A stretch of DNA of 64,000 nucleotides from Metallyticus violacea (taxonomy: Eukaryota; Arthropoda; Insecta; Mantodea; Metallyticidae), in contig CM060841.1 of the NCBI GenBank assembly GCA_030762175.1, forward strand, positions 12,064,501-12,128,500, written 5' to 3'. Under the pieces are notes generated by a model. It saw only the letters and a program-made list of their open reading frames with translations, was not told the DNA's origin and ran no database searches. A program made the position numbers and the translations under genes. The first letter of the stretch is position 1. Each line of letters begins with the position of its first letter. Below are positions 47,006 to 58,854 of the stretch, one piece after another.

Positions 47006-47563
47006 GGGCCGGTTTATCACCCGATGTTAAAAGTTAATTAACAAAAGTTCTCTTTCATCAATCAATGTTAACCTTAACAATGTGTTAAGTTACATCGCCT
47101 TTCCCTTGTGCTAAAGTTTAACAACTAGTAACAGTACGAAAATGGCGGCCATAAACCCAACTTTAGATGTCGAAATTCTTCATTTGTATTTATATATAAG
47201 TCGTTCATAACCTGTTAGATGTAGTAACTGAAACATTTATAGGCAAAAGAGCAATTTTTACAGATGTATAGAATGCGAATAACATTCGTCATTTGACTTA
47301 ACATGAAATACGTGAGAGGTTAGACCACCTTTGTGTCTCTCTCCTTGAATTAGCCGTATATTTTAATTATTCTGCGTAAACAAAAGTGTATCGGAGTGCG
47401 TTCAAAAGTCTTTTGGTTACGACACCTCCTTCTCGATCCGTGCTATTTGCAATAACAAGTTTTCACTGGAAAAGCTTGGTGGAACACAGGAGTATTAAAA
47501 CATTAGCACAATGTTAACAAACATGTTAGTTCGTTTTTAGCATTCTGTTGATGAAACCGGCCC
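47006..47563. mobile_element. Harbinger-type MITE with TTA target duplication
   Basis: Left end 'gggccggtttatcacc'; complement of right end 'gggccggtttcatcaacaga'. Both are flanked by TTA (47003-47005, 47564-47566). 'GGGCCGGTTT' ends and 3-bp TWA target duplications are typical of PIF/Harbinger elements. The 558-bp interior has no transposase; it contains subterminal 'gttaac' repeats and a YY1-like 'aaaatggcggcc' near 47137. Confidence 0.85.
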
Positions 47564-47566
47564 TTA

Positions 47567-50500
47567 TTTAAAAATAATAATAATAAAAATAAAACCTAAC
47601 CTCCAGATTTCAAATTTTTAAACTTTATAGTCACTATGCTCACATTATAATGTCCTATCATTAGGTATGAAAACCTAACTAATTAATAAAACAGGGCAAT
47701 TACATTTTAAAAACTGCTAAAAATATATAGTGCGTAGCTTTAAAATGCAACTTCTAAACAAACAAAAATATTGCATTATTATAACATTAATTCTGCTTCA
47801 TTACTCAACAACAGCAAACGCAAAGATGTTCAATGCAGAGAAGAAAAAAAAATTACTCTTAAGATATTGTAAACGACACGAGAAAAGCAAAGCAGACGGT
47901 ATAACAATAATAGAAACCTCTTATCTGTAAAATGCAAGTATCGGAGGGTCTTTAAGTATGGATTCCTGTGCTTAAAACTGTTATCCGGGTTCCAAGCGCG
48001 GGATATAAATTGCCATTGAGTGGTATTATCTTACCAAATTATGCTGTCACGAGAAAAATGAAATAACCCGTTCCAAGAGTCAAGTTCAAGAACAAGGCAC
48101 GTCTTTAACCAGCACCTTTAGCTGGCACAGTCAAGTCAACTACCTCTGGAGCAAGACTAGCCTTCATGCAGAAATTTCGCCAAGGTTACCCCTCGCTCCA
48201 GGGCTGCCAAGTCGCATCTCATTCAGCAGGAAAGAAAATGGGAGACTCCAAAAGAAGTTCCGCCGTGCTAATACACGCAAGACTTTGGAAATTGACAAAT
48301 ATATCACAATCGTTTTCTACAGAATAAGGTATTTTGTATATTTCAGTAGTGAGCTTCTCTTGGGCAACACATGGTTTTGCTCTTCTGAAAGAATTGTTAG
48401 AATTTGCTGTAATTTAAATAGAATATTTAATTATTTCATTACTTGTAGGTAATCAAATCATTTTCTGCATACAGAAAATAATGGCGAGTTTTAGTTGAAA
48501 TCGCAGAAACCAAATTTCTTCGCTCGCACAAGAAATATTCTTGCTAAAACTTGGCTAAGTTAATCGATTAGTACCAAATATTTGTTCCAGTCACATTTCA
48601 AAAACAGTTTACACTCCCTACTTATAAATACATGGCATTGCTTTATGAAAAAATTCTATTTACAGTAAAAATGTTTTTATATTGCAAAAATCTGTTTCAA
48701 AGTCGAAATATATCAACTATATAAAATGAGCTTCTGTACAAAAAAAAATTGTGGATAAGTTTATGTATCCTTGGTGATGACATGAATATGTTTTTGTTGC
48801 TATAATGCACTAAAACCGCTCTAATTTATGGTTTACTAAAGGGATCCAACCTAACGAGGTGCCCAAAACAGAGGGAAAGGTGTTATATTCTTTATTTTTT
48901 CTTGAAGAAGCAACCCAGTGACTGCAATGATCTTTCTCCGACAAAATTGAAAACGTTTATCGTTCAGTTCTGCATTAATTGTTTTGCATACTCTTATTTT
49001 TCTTTCTTGACTGGTTTTATTTAATGCACTTATAACTTGAAACTGTTGATTTAGAATTGCCAAATTCCTCTACAAATTTTCCCGTAGTTCAAACAGTTAC
49101 ATAGAACGATCAAGTAACTACTCTCTTTTTGACTTGCACTAATGTATACTTTGCACTTCAACAACAACTGATGACCATCGTATAGACTATGAAACAAATT
49201 ACATGCAAAGAATACTCTCACTCCCTTCTGGCAAGTGCTAACAAATGACTGTGTTATATGACACAATGTATAAAGTACTAAATTCTCAATAGCGAGTCTT
49301 AAACAGGAGAGATGTAAGTAATTTGCAAGTTGGTTAGTCTGTAGGCTCAGGTGTCTTTGTGACAATTGTATAGAACAGAAACTTACACTGCTGAGTTTAT
49401 GCAGAACTCTCCTAAAATTAATTATGGTCTACTAATATGCTCAACCATTCACTCAGTATAAAAAATGCATTATATATTCGTAGCACATATAGTTTTGCTT
49501 CCCGAAATTTAAATATAAAAAACCATAATGCCCCTTTTGGTATACCCTGGTTAATGTTTCGTAAGTTTGACCAACCCCCACAAAGCTGCCAATTTGGAGG
49601 ATTAGAACGCATCCCCCCTGCAAAGTTCATGTTGAGCTCAATACTTTAGTATAAATATCTTAAGATGTCTTATAATAGCTCAAAAAGAATAACAATGTTT
49701 TTAAATATAGGCAAACTGAAAAACATCAGACTTAAACATGAAGGGTAGTAAAAAGTAGTGTTAATAAAAAAGAAGTATACATCAAAAGAACATGCCAACA
49801 ACAGTAAGAAAAGAGCCATAAGCGTTTAACGAAAGCAGCGACAGAAAAGAAAAGACGAATATGAACAGAAGAAGCACAAATATCAAAAAGAGCAACAAAA
49901 ACAGAAATGGAAGGGGATATTCATAGAAAAACGAGGAGGATCAAGGAAGAGAAGCACGGAAACATACCGCGATCACCACAACATGAGTAACAGCAAGAAG
50001 AAGAAAAAAAGGTCAATAACATAAGCACAAGAAGAATAACACGAGCACCTGTAGCAGCAAAGAAGAACACCAATGTGAGATGTGCATACGACAATGAAGA
50101 AATGACAACGGATTGACAATGCTTTTCTGTGACAACAAAACAGAACAGACTAGGGAGGTTACAGGTGATGTAGCAAGTTTATGAGGAAAAAGACGAAAGT
50201 GCGTGCACTGTTAGGTATCATAAGGAAAACCGGCTGCTCTTCAAGTAAAGGTACAGCCACTGGGTGTCGTACAAACCCGTGTTATCACTTGGTTGTGTTC
50301 AACTTGCGATTAGTAACTTTACGTCTTTAGACTTGCATTACCATTCAAAATTATACGATCTATTTGTTTTCCTGGTGTTTTGCATGTCTAAAGGGACCTG
50401 TTTTCAAAGCTGACTTTGTTATTAAGTAATAATCACACCTACAGCATCCGATTCTGTGTCATGGAATAGATCGTTTATTATTTCCTAATTTGGACACTGG

Positions 50501-51041
50501 TTCAGGTTCTGGCTAATCCATTCGGACTCAAGGCCGCTGGGGCAAGGCCATTAGGTCCCCTGTCTTTTAGATTCACAAAATAGCACCCGGATTTCTAAAA
50601 GCTACAAAATGGCATGCTCTATCCCATTGCCGGGCTTTAAACATTACAATATTGTTACCTTCATTCAATTCTAATAATAATGTGTTATGCTTATAAAAAT
50701 GCGTTCTCTCATTATAATGCATTACAGCAAGAAAGGTACGTAAACAAATTTGAATGGTATGATATTTGTATATCATTTCTTCCCTTTTAATATATGAAAG
50801 ATGCAACAGTTTTCAAAATTTTTGGCACTTGCAAGCTTGGCGCAAAGTACCACTATATATGTAGAAATATAAACATGCGCAGGTATACAAAAACGTCGCG
50901 CAAGAACCATAAGACTAAACACGGAATTTCATTCATCCTCTTGGCATTCGTTAACAGCTGTCAAATTGAGAGTTGTCGAAAAATCATTGGGATAGCACCG
51001 TTATTAAGACCGGAAGGGGTTAGTAAAAAACAAAATACGAA
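47567..51041. other. Long stretch without recognised genes
   Basis: 49750-50130 is purine-rich and A-rich on the plus strand. A 62-codon frame from ATG 47745 begins with a signal-peptide-like hydrophobic run. 48050-48260 is GC-richer and unclassified. Nothing is identified. Confidence 0.4.
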
Positions 51042-51053
51042 CCATGCGGATGT

Positions 51054-51343
51054 TTTTTTTTTTTTTTTGAGTAGTGTTTAACGCCCGTTTTTACTACTGA
51101 GGCACCACAGGCGGTGGACACTGACGAGAGATGAAATGATAAATTGGGAAAGGATGTTTTTTTTTTAAGGAAGGAAGCGTTCCAGGCCTAAGTTTAGGTA
51201 TCTCCCCGGCATTTGCCAGTTATGAAGACTGAGAAAAACCTGGAAAAAACCCCAGTCAGGGAGGACGGTCCTGGCGGGATTCGAACCGCAGACCTCCCGC
51301 TCACGAGTCCGTGCCTTAACGACCTTGGCCACCCGTGGCGGTC
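51054..51343 (-). mobile_element. Ser-tRNA-derived SINE, family B, full length with exact TSD
   Basis: Perfect 12-bp target duplication 'ccatgcggatgt' at 51042-51053 and 51344-51355. On the minus strand: 'gtggccaaggtcgttaaggc' (A box), 'ggttcgaatcccgccaggac' (B box), body, and an A tail seen as T15 at 51053-51068. The head resembles tRNA-Ser. Confidence 0.95.
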
Positions 51344-51885
51344 CCATGCGGATGTGAAGGCTACAATACACCAAGGGCTTATTTACACACAAATGGCCGT
51401 AATTCAGATCATGTTTGCAGTTTGATTGCAGGTACTTTTGCCTATATTACTCTTATGTCCAAAACGGTTAGGGATTGCGAAATCAGTAAAATTCAGTAGT
51501 ATGCGAGATAAACGTTTAAGAATGGCGTGTGCAAATTAATTTAGCTGCCCAGTACAACCCGAAATAACAAGGTCTCAGCAACGCATATATGTCCATATCG
51601 AAGCTATTGCCTGGAAGTTATAATGGCTTATTCCATTTCAACATGCATTTTCCAAAATATCTCCCTTACTGATGAACAAACGGTAGTATTTTCTATCCTA
51701 AATTTACTTAGTGGGGTTCCGTTATCCTTCAGCGATATTTTATGAGCATACTGTATAACATTAATAAATTCCCGTTTCTCAATTCAATTCTAAATCACGG
51801 TATCTGTCTTAAATGTTTCATACGTCCTTTCAATTAACTGTCCATCTTTAGAGAAGGCCAGTAATAATAAACATTAGAATTACTC

Positions 51886-52139
51886 CTTTTTTTTTTTTTT
51901 TAATGTTTAACTCCCGTTTTTATTGCTAAGGCACCTCAGGCGGTGGATGATACATGATATGAAATGATAAACTGGGAAAGGATTTTCTTTTTTTAAAGGA
52001 ATGAATGACTTTTGCCATTTATGACTTAAGGAAAACCTGGGGAAACCTTAGTCAGGTAGAGTGGTACTAGCGGGAATCGAAACCCAGACCATCCACTCAT
52101 GAGTCCGTACCTTAACGACCTCGGCCACCCGTGTCTATG
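51886..52139 (-). mobile_element. Ser-tRNA-derived SINE, family B, with TSD
   Basis: Target duplication 'agaattactc' at 51876-51885 and 52140-52149. A T16 run marks the A tail. The body has a ~40-bp internal deletion compared with the 51054 copy ('ttccaggcctaagtttaggt' is missing). Confidence 0.92.
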
Positions 52140-52149
52140 AGAATTACTC

Positions 52150-52895
52150 TCAATTCCATGTCTCAAGTTTCGAATTATTCTTCTAGGGTGATCCAGCTTG
52201 ACAAATTTACTCAAACTATTTTTCAGCACAAAGATGAATGTTATAGATCTAAGGACCCTTAATTCATACACCCCACCCCAAAAAGAACCCGATCTGTACT
52301 ATCTTAAATATGAAATGCAAGTTACGGTCGGTAGGGATTAACAAAAATATTAATAACGAGAAACTATCTCATTTTAATACATTATTAACTCACTGTCAGT
52401 TAACATAGTTCATCAGTGTCTAAAAATTATTGCAAACAGTACAGTATTTGCTTTCTAACATTTGTAAAATTAAAAATCATAATGCCGGATTTTTCTAATT
52501 TATATTGCGTTACAAGCAGACAAATATCACAGTTGTAGTCTTATAGTTTAGAAGTTGTAAGCACATGTACTGTTCTTTAACCATCGCATTAAAACGTTGC
52601 TTTGCTTTGATTCCATATTTTGCCAACAAATTCGTTATACATGCAATTTTTTAAAAAAAAATAATCCTAATGGATTTGAATGTAGTTATGTCAATTAGAT
52701 GCATAGAACTTTCAAAATAAGGATTTATTCACTTAACATATACGAAAATCTTGGAATTAAAACATTTTGAAGGATAGTTCTTAAAAACCAATTCCAATAA
52801 AATTCAGGTCACTATTTAGTAATTAACACATCTGTAAATTTGTGTGCCAAATTTCATCAACCTATATCAAATACCTCATTGTAAACAGCATTATA
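52150..52895. other. AT-rich spacer
   Basis: Nothing recognised. Confidence 0.5.
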
Positions 52896-53360
52896 CACAA
52901 AGAGTGCCAAAAAAATGTATACGAACTTCAAGAAAAGAAAAAAACTGTGTTAACATAAACAAACTGAATTCATTCAAACAGAAAATGATGAGCATTAATC
53001 ATCTTAGACTCTTGCAGTTACAACTGTTGATCAAAATGCCCATCATCGGCGTCAATACGCGTCTGAGTACGTTGAACTACTGATTGAGCAACGTTTGCTA
53101 AAGTTTCTCAGCACATTTGTCTCGAATGCGTGCAATTGTTACTCGCGTTGGCGGTTCTGTTCTGCACACACATTTCCATTGTCTTTGAACTTCAACAACA
53201 TTCTAGGTTTTCCATTACCACTTCAAAATTGCTTTCCGCTGTTCAAACGATAATCTTAGCTCCATTTTGTTGTAGCAAAGCTGGCATAACGTAATGTGAG
53301 TCACATCTGTTTACAGAACGTCATAGATAATCTTGGCTCCATAACGTAATGTGAGTTACA

Positions 53361-53565
53361 TCTGTTTACAGAACATCATACGATAATCTTGGCTTCATTT
53401 GTTTATTGTTGATTTACCTGTCACGTAGCAACGCTATCATAATATGTGAGTCACGTCTGTTTACAGAACATCATACGATAATCTTGGCTTCATTTGTTTA
53501 TTGTTGATTTACCTGTCACGTAGCAACGCTATCATAATATGTGAGTCACGTCTGTTTACAGAACA
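53361..53565. repeat. 95-bp subterminal tandem repeat in copy C
   Basis: Two adjacent 95-bp units start at 53361 and 53456 ('tctgtttacagaacatcata'), with a third unit beginning at 53551 and cut by the SINE. The first two differ only at a few sites at the start. A shortened unit lies at 53307. Copies A and B carry one or two diverged units in the same place. Confidence 0.9.
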
Positions 53566-53568
53566 TCA

Positions 53569-53848
53569 CACCGCCACGGGTGGCCGAGGTCGTTAAAGCA
53601 CGGATTCGCGAGCGGGAGATCTGGGTTCGGATACCGCCAGGACCGTCCGCTCTGACTGAGGTTTTTTCCAGGTTTTCCTCAGTCCTCATAAATGGCAAAT
53701 GCCGGGAAGGTACCCTACCTTAGGACTGGAACGTTTCCTTCCTTAAAAAAGAAATTCTTTCCCAATTTATCATTTCATCTCATGTATCATCAGTGCTCAC
53801 CGCCTGTGGTGCCTCTGTAGCAAAAACGTTAAACACTATTCATTCATT
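53569..53848 (+). mobile_element. Ser-tRNA-derived SINE, family B, nested in copy C
   Basis: Exact 10-bp target duplication 'cagaacatca' at 53559-53568 and 53849-53858, inside the third 95-bp unit. Head 'ccgccacgggtggccgaggt' and B-box region 'gggttcggataccgccagga' (slightly mutated) are present. The 3' end is 'cactattcattcatt' rather than a long A run. Confidence 0.93.
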
Positions 53849-53952
53849 CAGAACATCATACAGCACAGTACTGTTGTTTTTCGGTCCAACTTTGAATTAT
53901 ATTAAATAGATATTTACTGTGTAAGTGTATATACATTTTCATGGCATTCTCG

Positions 53953-55627
53953 GTCGGATATAAAAAGTTAAAAATGTAACGATCGAGGAAAGTAATAAAA
54001 TATCATATTTAAAATACCTTAAACATGGGTCAGGAAATCTAATTTCTGCTAGCACTACTTTATTACTATTCTGCTCCCATTTTTCTATCTTATTAAACAA
54101 TGTGCTGTTTTAAACTCGGTTTTATCGTCAACCTTGAACTTAAGTGCGAAATAAACCCCTTATTACCATTCAATTCTGTCTACACGTGCGATACTGATGT
54201 TTATTCTATTTTTTTTCCTCTCTCTTTTAATACTACAATGTCCGTTCTTACTGAAGCTAGATTTTCTCATAAGTTACATAAATCCACCTCTCCAATATCT
54301 AAAAATTAAAGATTTTCCTTCAAAGTTATATTTGTCTCAAGAATTCAGTACGCTATTATCGCTTCTAAACAACTGCTTACGACTTATTGCCGAAAAAGTA
54401 CATTTTCCTACATGGCGAACGCTCCTTGTTTTAGCAGTAGTCCAGATTTCTGACTTATATAATGCTTACCTACGCCGTAATTGAAAATCAATGCTAACAC
54501 ACTGCCCAAGCGTAACTTTTCATCCACCCACAAAGTGTTCTGAAATGCCAACGGTTGTAAAACGGGATTTAAAGACTTAGCTACTGTTCCGTACGTAGCA
54601 TAGCAGTAATTGTCCATTTGTTGGACGCGGTAAAAAACGTGAATGGTAAATTTTGCGACGAATATTGAAACCAGTAGTAACCGTTGCAAGCGTTCTAAAG
54701 GAAACGGCATTGATAAAAGAAACCATTGACTATGTACAAGAGCCCAAGGTAGGCCGCTTGTAACAGTATATAGATATATAGTGACATGTCACTCTCCTTT
54801 CGTTATGCTTCCCTGGACAAAGGTTAAAAACAGACCATAAAACTCAGCAATGCTCATGTAAAGTAAAGCACTGTACCTTGTCCGTCATAGTTTGCCTTCC
54901 TAGCTTCACGGCTTTAGGCAAGTCCAGATAGCTGCAGTAAATCATAACAAGTGGAGGCAATAGCTTAATTAAAATACAACTCCAATTTATTTACAAAATA
55001 GGGAAAAAAGTATTCCTGACAAAATCTCAGAGCAATTTGCTACTCCAAGTAGTGTGTTGGTAACCTATATGAAAAATGTAAATGTATGTTTTATGTACAA
55101 TATTTACAGCTCTAAATACTAAACATTTAAATTAAAGGAAACATTAAATTTGATGCGATGAAACTTTCACTGAAACACACTGCAGTGTGTGAAGCTTAGC
55201 GAGACATGAGTATCGCCCAAAATAAATTACTTGACATGATTCATGTATGCTGGCATATTTTAGTACTGCATCCTTTGTAAGAGTATAGGAAAACGAATCC
55301 ACAAGCCACGGAAACTGGGGATAAGGAAAAATCTGAACGCTGCTTTTAAACCTGTTTGGGTCAAGCAAAATGAGAGCGAGTTTCCCCCACCTCTTCTCTC
55401 CACCCAGGGATCTTCCTCGCGACGAATCTGCAACAACTTCAATTTCTTCAATTAGTAATAGCATATGTATCCAAAAATATAAAGGCTGTGAGTGACCCTT
55501 GACCACAGACTGACTTCAAAGTAGAGTCCTGCATAAAGCAAGGTCACTTACGGCAAGGAGACATACAGGAGGTTTAAAAAAACACATGTACCATTCATTG
55601 GCTGCATAGGGCACAGATAGCTTATGG
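53953..55627. other. No gene recognised
   Basis: 55140-55506 is less AT-rich with long minus frames but no motif I can name; it may belong to the LINE relic downstream. Confidence 0.4.
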
Positions 55628-55637
55628 ATCTCTGAGC

Positions 55638-55927
55638 GTACCGCCACGGGTGGCCGAGGTCATTAAGGCACGGACTCATGAGCGAGAGGTCTCGGGTTCG
55701 AATCCCATCAGGACCATCCCCTCCCTAACTGGTTTTTTTCAGGTTTTCCTCAGTCCTCATAACTGGCAAATGCCGTGGAGGTACCCTAAACTTAGGCCTG
55801 GAACGCTTCCTTCCTTAAAAAAAAATATATCCTTTCCCAATATATCACTTCATCTCAAGTATCATCAGTGTCTACCGCCTGTGGTGCTTCAATAGTAAAA
55901 TCGGGCGTTAAACACTACCTAAAAAAA
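55638..55927 (+). mobile_element. Ser-tRNA-derived SINE, family B, with TSD
   Basis: Target duplication 'atctctgagc' at 55628-55637 and 55928-55937. Intact A- and B-box regions ('gtggccgaggtcattaaggc', 'gggttcgaatcccatcagga'). The 3' end is 'gttaaacactacctaaaaaa'. It inserted at the 3' edge of the oppositely oriented SINE that follows, giving a tail-to-tail pair. Confidence 0.93.
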
Positions 55928-55937
55928 ATCTCTGAGC

Positions 55938-56183
55938 CACCAAGGGCGATGGACACTGATGATACACGAGATGAATTGAATATTGGGAATGGATTTTTTT
56001 TTAAGGAAGGAAAATGTTCCAGGCCTAAGTTTAGGGTACCACCCCGGCATTTGCCATTTATGAGGACTGAGGAAAACCTGAAAAAAAAAAACTTAGTCAG
56101 GGAGGACGGTCCTGGCGGGATTCGAACCCCAGACCTCCCGCTCACGAGTCCGCGCCTTAACGACCTCGGCCATCCTTGGCGGT
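55938..56183 (-). mobile_element. Ser-tRNA-derived SINE, family B, inverted partner
   Basis: The body starts 'caccaagggcgatggacact' (cf. 'caccacaggcggtggacact') and ends at the head 'cctcggccatccttggcggt'. Its last 3' bases before the tail are overlapped by the target duplication of the preceding SINE, so this copy was there first. Confidence 0.9.
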
Positions 56184-57110
56184 CAAAGTATTGGAGACTG
56201 GTTGAGAGAAAACTCACCTGCTCTATCTAATAGCCATCTGGTCTTCTTTACACATGGTTCAAGAGTAGGAATTTCTTTAGGAGCTGGGGTTCACTTGCCT
56301 TGACAACATTGTCACAATTTTGTGTTAACTTCTGCGTGAAGACATATTAAGCTAATCGACGTATACTCATTCTCGCAGTCAAGCTAAAGTAAATGCACTT
56401 TAAGCTCATCAAATCAATTTGTAGGGAAATGTCTCCAAGCCTTCATAAAGTTGGTTGCCTAGACATCAGGGTATAGAAAGTAATGGGACAGGAAATAACT
56501 GAAAAAGAAACAATTAAGTCGATTTTAAAGAACCAGAACCGCTCTCGGCATTAACAAGAAAACTGCTAGGAACTGTGACACAACATTAAGGAGGATGGAA
56601 GTACTTTACCGGTCGAGAGTTAAACAACATTCTTATTAAAAGATCCTAGCTAAGAACTTATTGAATAGCAATAGGAAACAAACAAGGAAACTATTGGAAT
56701 CATTTCCAACATTTGACCTTTCCGGAAACATCTACGGATTATGGGAAAGTCATATCTGATAAGACTGCTAAGCATCATCAGAGTGTTTTTTTTTTTTTTT
56801 TTTTTTTGATTTATTTAAGGACGCTCTTTAACATCTCAGGTCATCAGCGTCCCATTCAACTCAGGGCGTGAAACGGCCGACAAATTTTGCTCAGAGGCCT
56901 CTTCTTTCAGGCTTGAGGTTTTTTTTCGTGCCGTAAATGTACGACACGGGACCCACGGCTTTACTTCCCTTCCGAAGGAAGCCATACTTAGGATTTTTAC
57001 GCCCGAAATCATCAGAGTGTGAAACTTTGCAAAGACAAAGGATGTTTCCATCAGGACACATACTTTAGGATATGTAATTCCGAAGTTAAGAGTTCACTAA
57101 AGCGCTAGAT
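56184..57110 (+). pseudogene. LINE (jockey-like) RNase H region, broken
   Basis: 'SIGDWLRENSPALSNSHLVF' then 'FTHGSRVGISLGAGVHLP' match the start of a non-LTR retrotransposon RNase H, whose first catalytic residue lies in 'TDGS'; here that Asp is His. Further pieces 'FVGKCLQAFIKLV' (56420), 'ALGINKKTARNC' (56540) and 'KQTRKLLESFPTFDLSGN' (56680) follow the usual order. The final part continues after the SINE at 57008 ('CKDKGCFHQDTYFRIC'). Stops and shifts occur throughout. Clade is inferred by similarity of spacing, not proven. Confidence 0.65.
56787..57007 (-). mobile_element. tRNA-derived SINE, family A, 5'-truncated, with TSD
   Basis: Exact 13-bp target duplication 'atcatcagagtgt' at 56774-56786 and 57008-57020. 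A T22 run gives the A tail on the minus strand. The element lacks the tRNA-like head and stops at 'aggatttttacgcccg'. It splits the LINE relic, so it is younger than the LINE insertion. Confidence 0.95.
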
Positions 57111-57878
57111 CTGAAACTACAACGCCAGGATTAAAGGAGTGGTAAAAAGGCCCTTGTAGTTTTAACTGCCAAGCGCCAATGCGCGATCCCTGACGATTCA
57201 CTAACGAGCTGTTGCACACAAAATCTTTGTCATTGAGTTTTATTTACTTTGTTGATTGTTAAAGTGATGATGAGACCTCCAGCCGAATATAAAATACCCC
57301 CCACCCCAGACCGGAAGCTTTAAAGATCTCCTTTGAGTTGAGGAGGGGTTAAGGCAGCTTCCATTACATGTCTACCAATTAACAATCTACTGGCAAAGAC
57401 ATGAAAACTGTTGCAAAAAAAAAAAGTGCAATCGTATTACCTTCAATCTCAACAGCGAAAATGGAATAAGAGGCGAATCTTCTTAACCTTCAGAATGTTT
57501 ACTAGCCCTGTCAGATTAGGAACTCCAGGGCACACTACTGCAGCAATAACTGCTGTGCTCTATTACAACCCTTGCATTTGGAATTATAGTTCCGCTGTCG
57601 CAGGCAATCATGTTTATCACACCAACAATTCACTTGCATTTTTGTTAGTACGTATTAAGATTTTCTACTGTGGATTTGAGTATTGTGGATTGTGTTGAGA
57701 GTAAGACATGCGCTTGAACAAAGAACATTTATTTATGGTTGTTAAATGCAAAAGAGATGATGCAAATAATGTAGGAGAGAATTTCGTGCTAAATTTCCAG
57801 AAGTAACATGTCCATTGTGAAGTGCAATTTTCATAGTTCCAACCCAAGGCTTTATTTCCATTGACAATAGGCCAACTG
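57111..57878. other. No gene recognised
   Basis: A 95-codon plus frame at 57411-57698 lacks motifs. Confidence 0.4.
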
Positions 57879-57916
57879 ATTATTTATGGACGCTCTTTAA
57901 CATCTCAGGTCATCAG
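57879..57916 (-). mobile_element. SINE family A 3'-end fragment
   Basis: 'ttatttatggacgctcttta' to 'cataggtcatcag'-type sequence matches the last ~38 bp of family A. The element stops abruptly; either a severe 5' truncation or a deletion. Confidence 0.75.
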
Positions 57917-58689
57917 CCTAAATAGGCCGAAACAATATATATATATAACGTTTTAACACAGGAGAAGCTTACTGAAATAGGCTAACGATTAGAAACTTCT
58001 CGAAAGTCTTTAACACTATTAGCCCAGCAAGTTGGTGTGTTTGTCGCAGTGCGTATAAAGCCACTCAGCTGCTACATCTTCTGTACCAGAAATAAAAATT
58101 TGTGAATTGCGTGAAAAGTGTGAGATTCTGTAACTGGTTTACCGCTATGTGCATGATGTACTTCTTGACCCTAATGTAAATTTTTTTACGAATAACGCTA
58201 ACTGCAATCTCTCAGGATTTGGGAACTCGCAAAACAATGGATACTGGGCACTTCCACTTTATGAAAAATAGGAGTGCTGTGTGCTATTGTGCGAGCCGAA
58301 TCAGCGAGCTCATATTTACTGAAGTCACTCTTACATGAACGAGATAGTAAATCCGTAATTTTTACTAACTTGGTATACGCAGAAGAAAAATATGAGTATT
58401 TTTTACTCAAGCAAGAGGGTGAAACGTCACACACTCAAGAGAAACTCTCTTAGCATTTATAACTAAAAGTTTCTTCCGGGCTTGGAAGCCGTGGTCTGTT
58501 GGAGTTAAAGTGTCCAAACATTTTGTCCCCACATGCGGAGGACATCTTCAGTGGTGCGGTCTGAGTCTTCTAGGAGAAGGTTCAGGCACAACAGAAGTAA
58601 GCCTGACTCCGGCCGTGAAAGCTTCCGACTTCTCTTAGCATTGTGTGGATGTATGGTGAAGAAAATGACGCCAGAATTGTTAATTCAGC
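57917..58689. other. No gene recognised
   Basis: 'gtccccacatgcggaggaca' (58525) lies in a GC-richer block that may be an unclassified repeat. Confidence 0.4.
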
Positions 58690-58854
58690 TTTATCGCCCC
58701 TAGATTCCCAGAATGAAAACCGTCGAATTTTATTTATGGGGAAAACTTAAAAACATAATGCATGCCAGCAATCTAGTGTGTCTCAGAATATTTTCAAAAG
58801 AATTAAGGCATGTCTCACTGCAAAGAGTAGCCACTTCGAGCATCTGATTTGATG
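58690..58854 (+). pseudogene. DDE_3-type transposase C-terminal remnant
   Basis: 'RFPEMKTVEFYLWGKLKNIM' (58690 on; relatives '(R)SPDLTPLDFYLWG', the last acid here Glu) is followed, after a shift, by 'QNIFKRIKACLTAKSSHFEH' and a stop at 58851. The tail is the same type as in copies A and B but the sequence is different enough to be another family. The upstream parts were not found. Confidence 0.7.

Larger units (their letters stand above)
52896..53952 (-). mobile_element. Non-autonomous Tc1/mariner-superfamily element, copy C, with nested SINE
   Basis: The ends 'agagtgccaaaaaaatgtat' and 'tacattttcatggcattctc' match copies A and B. The transposase tail (52979-53095) runs directly into part of the HTH head (53113-53265), so this copy lost more than A and B. 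A 95-bp subterminal tandem duplication (53361 onward) and a family B SINE (53569-53848) enlarge it. The flanking TA on the right is lost. Confidence 0.85.

Noticed and set aside
51213..51425. 70-codon frame with 'GGIRTADLPLTSP'
   Set aside because: A familiar translation of the tRNA-like head of SINE family B, not a protein.
55868..56230. 120-codon plus and 100-codon minus frames
   Set aside because: Translations of the SINE family B inverted copy.
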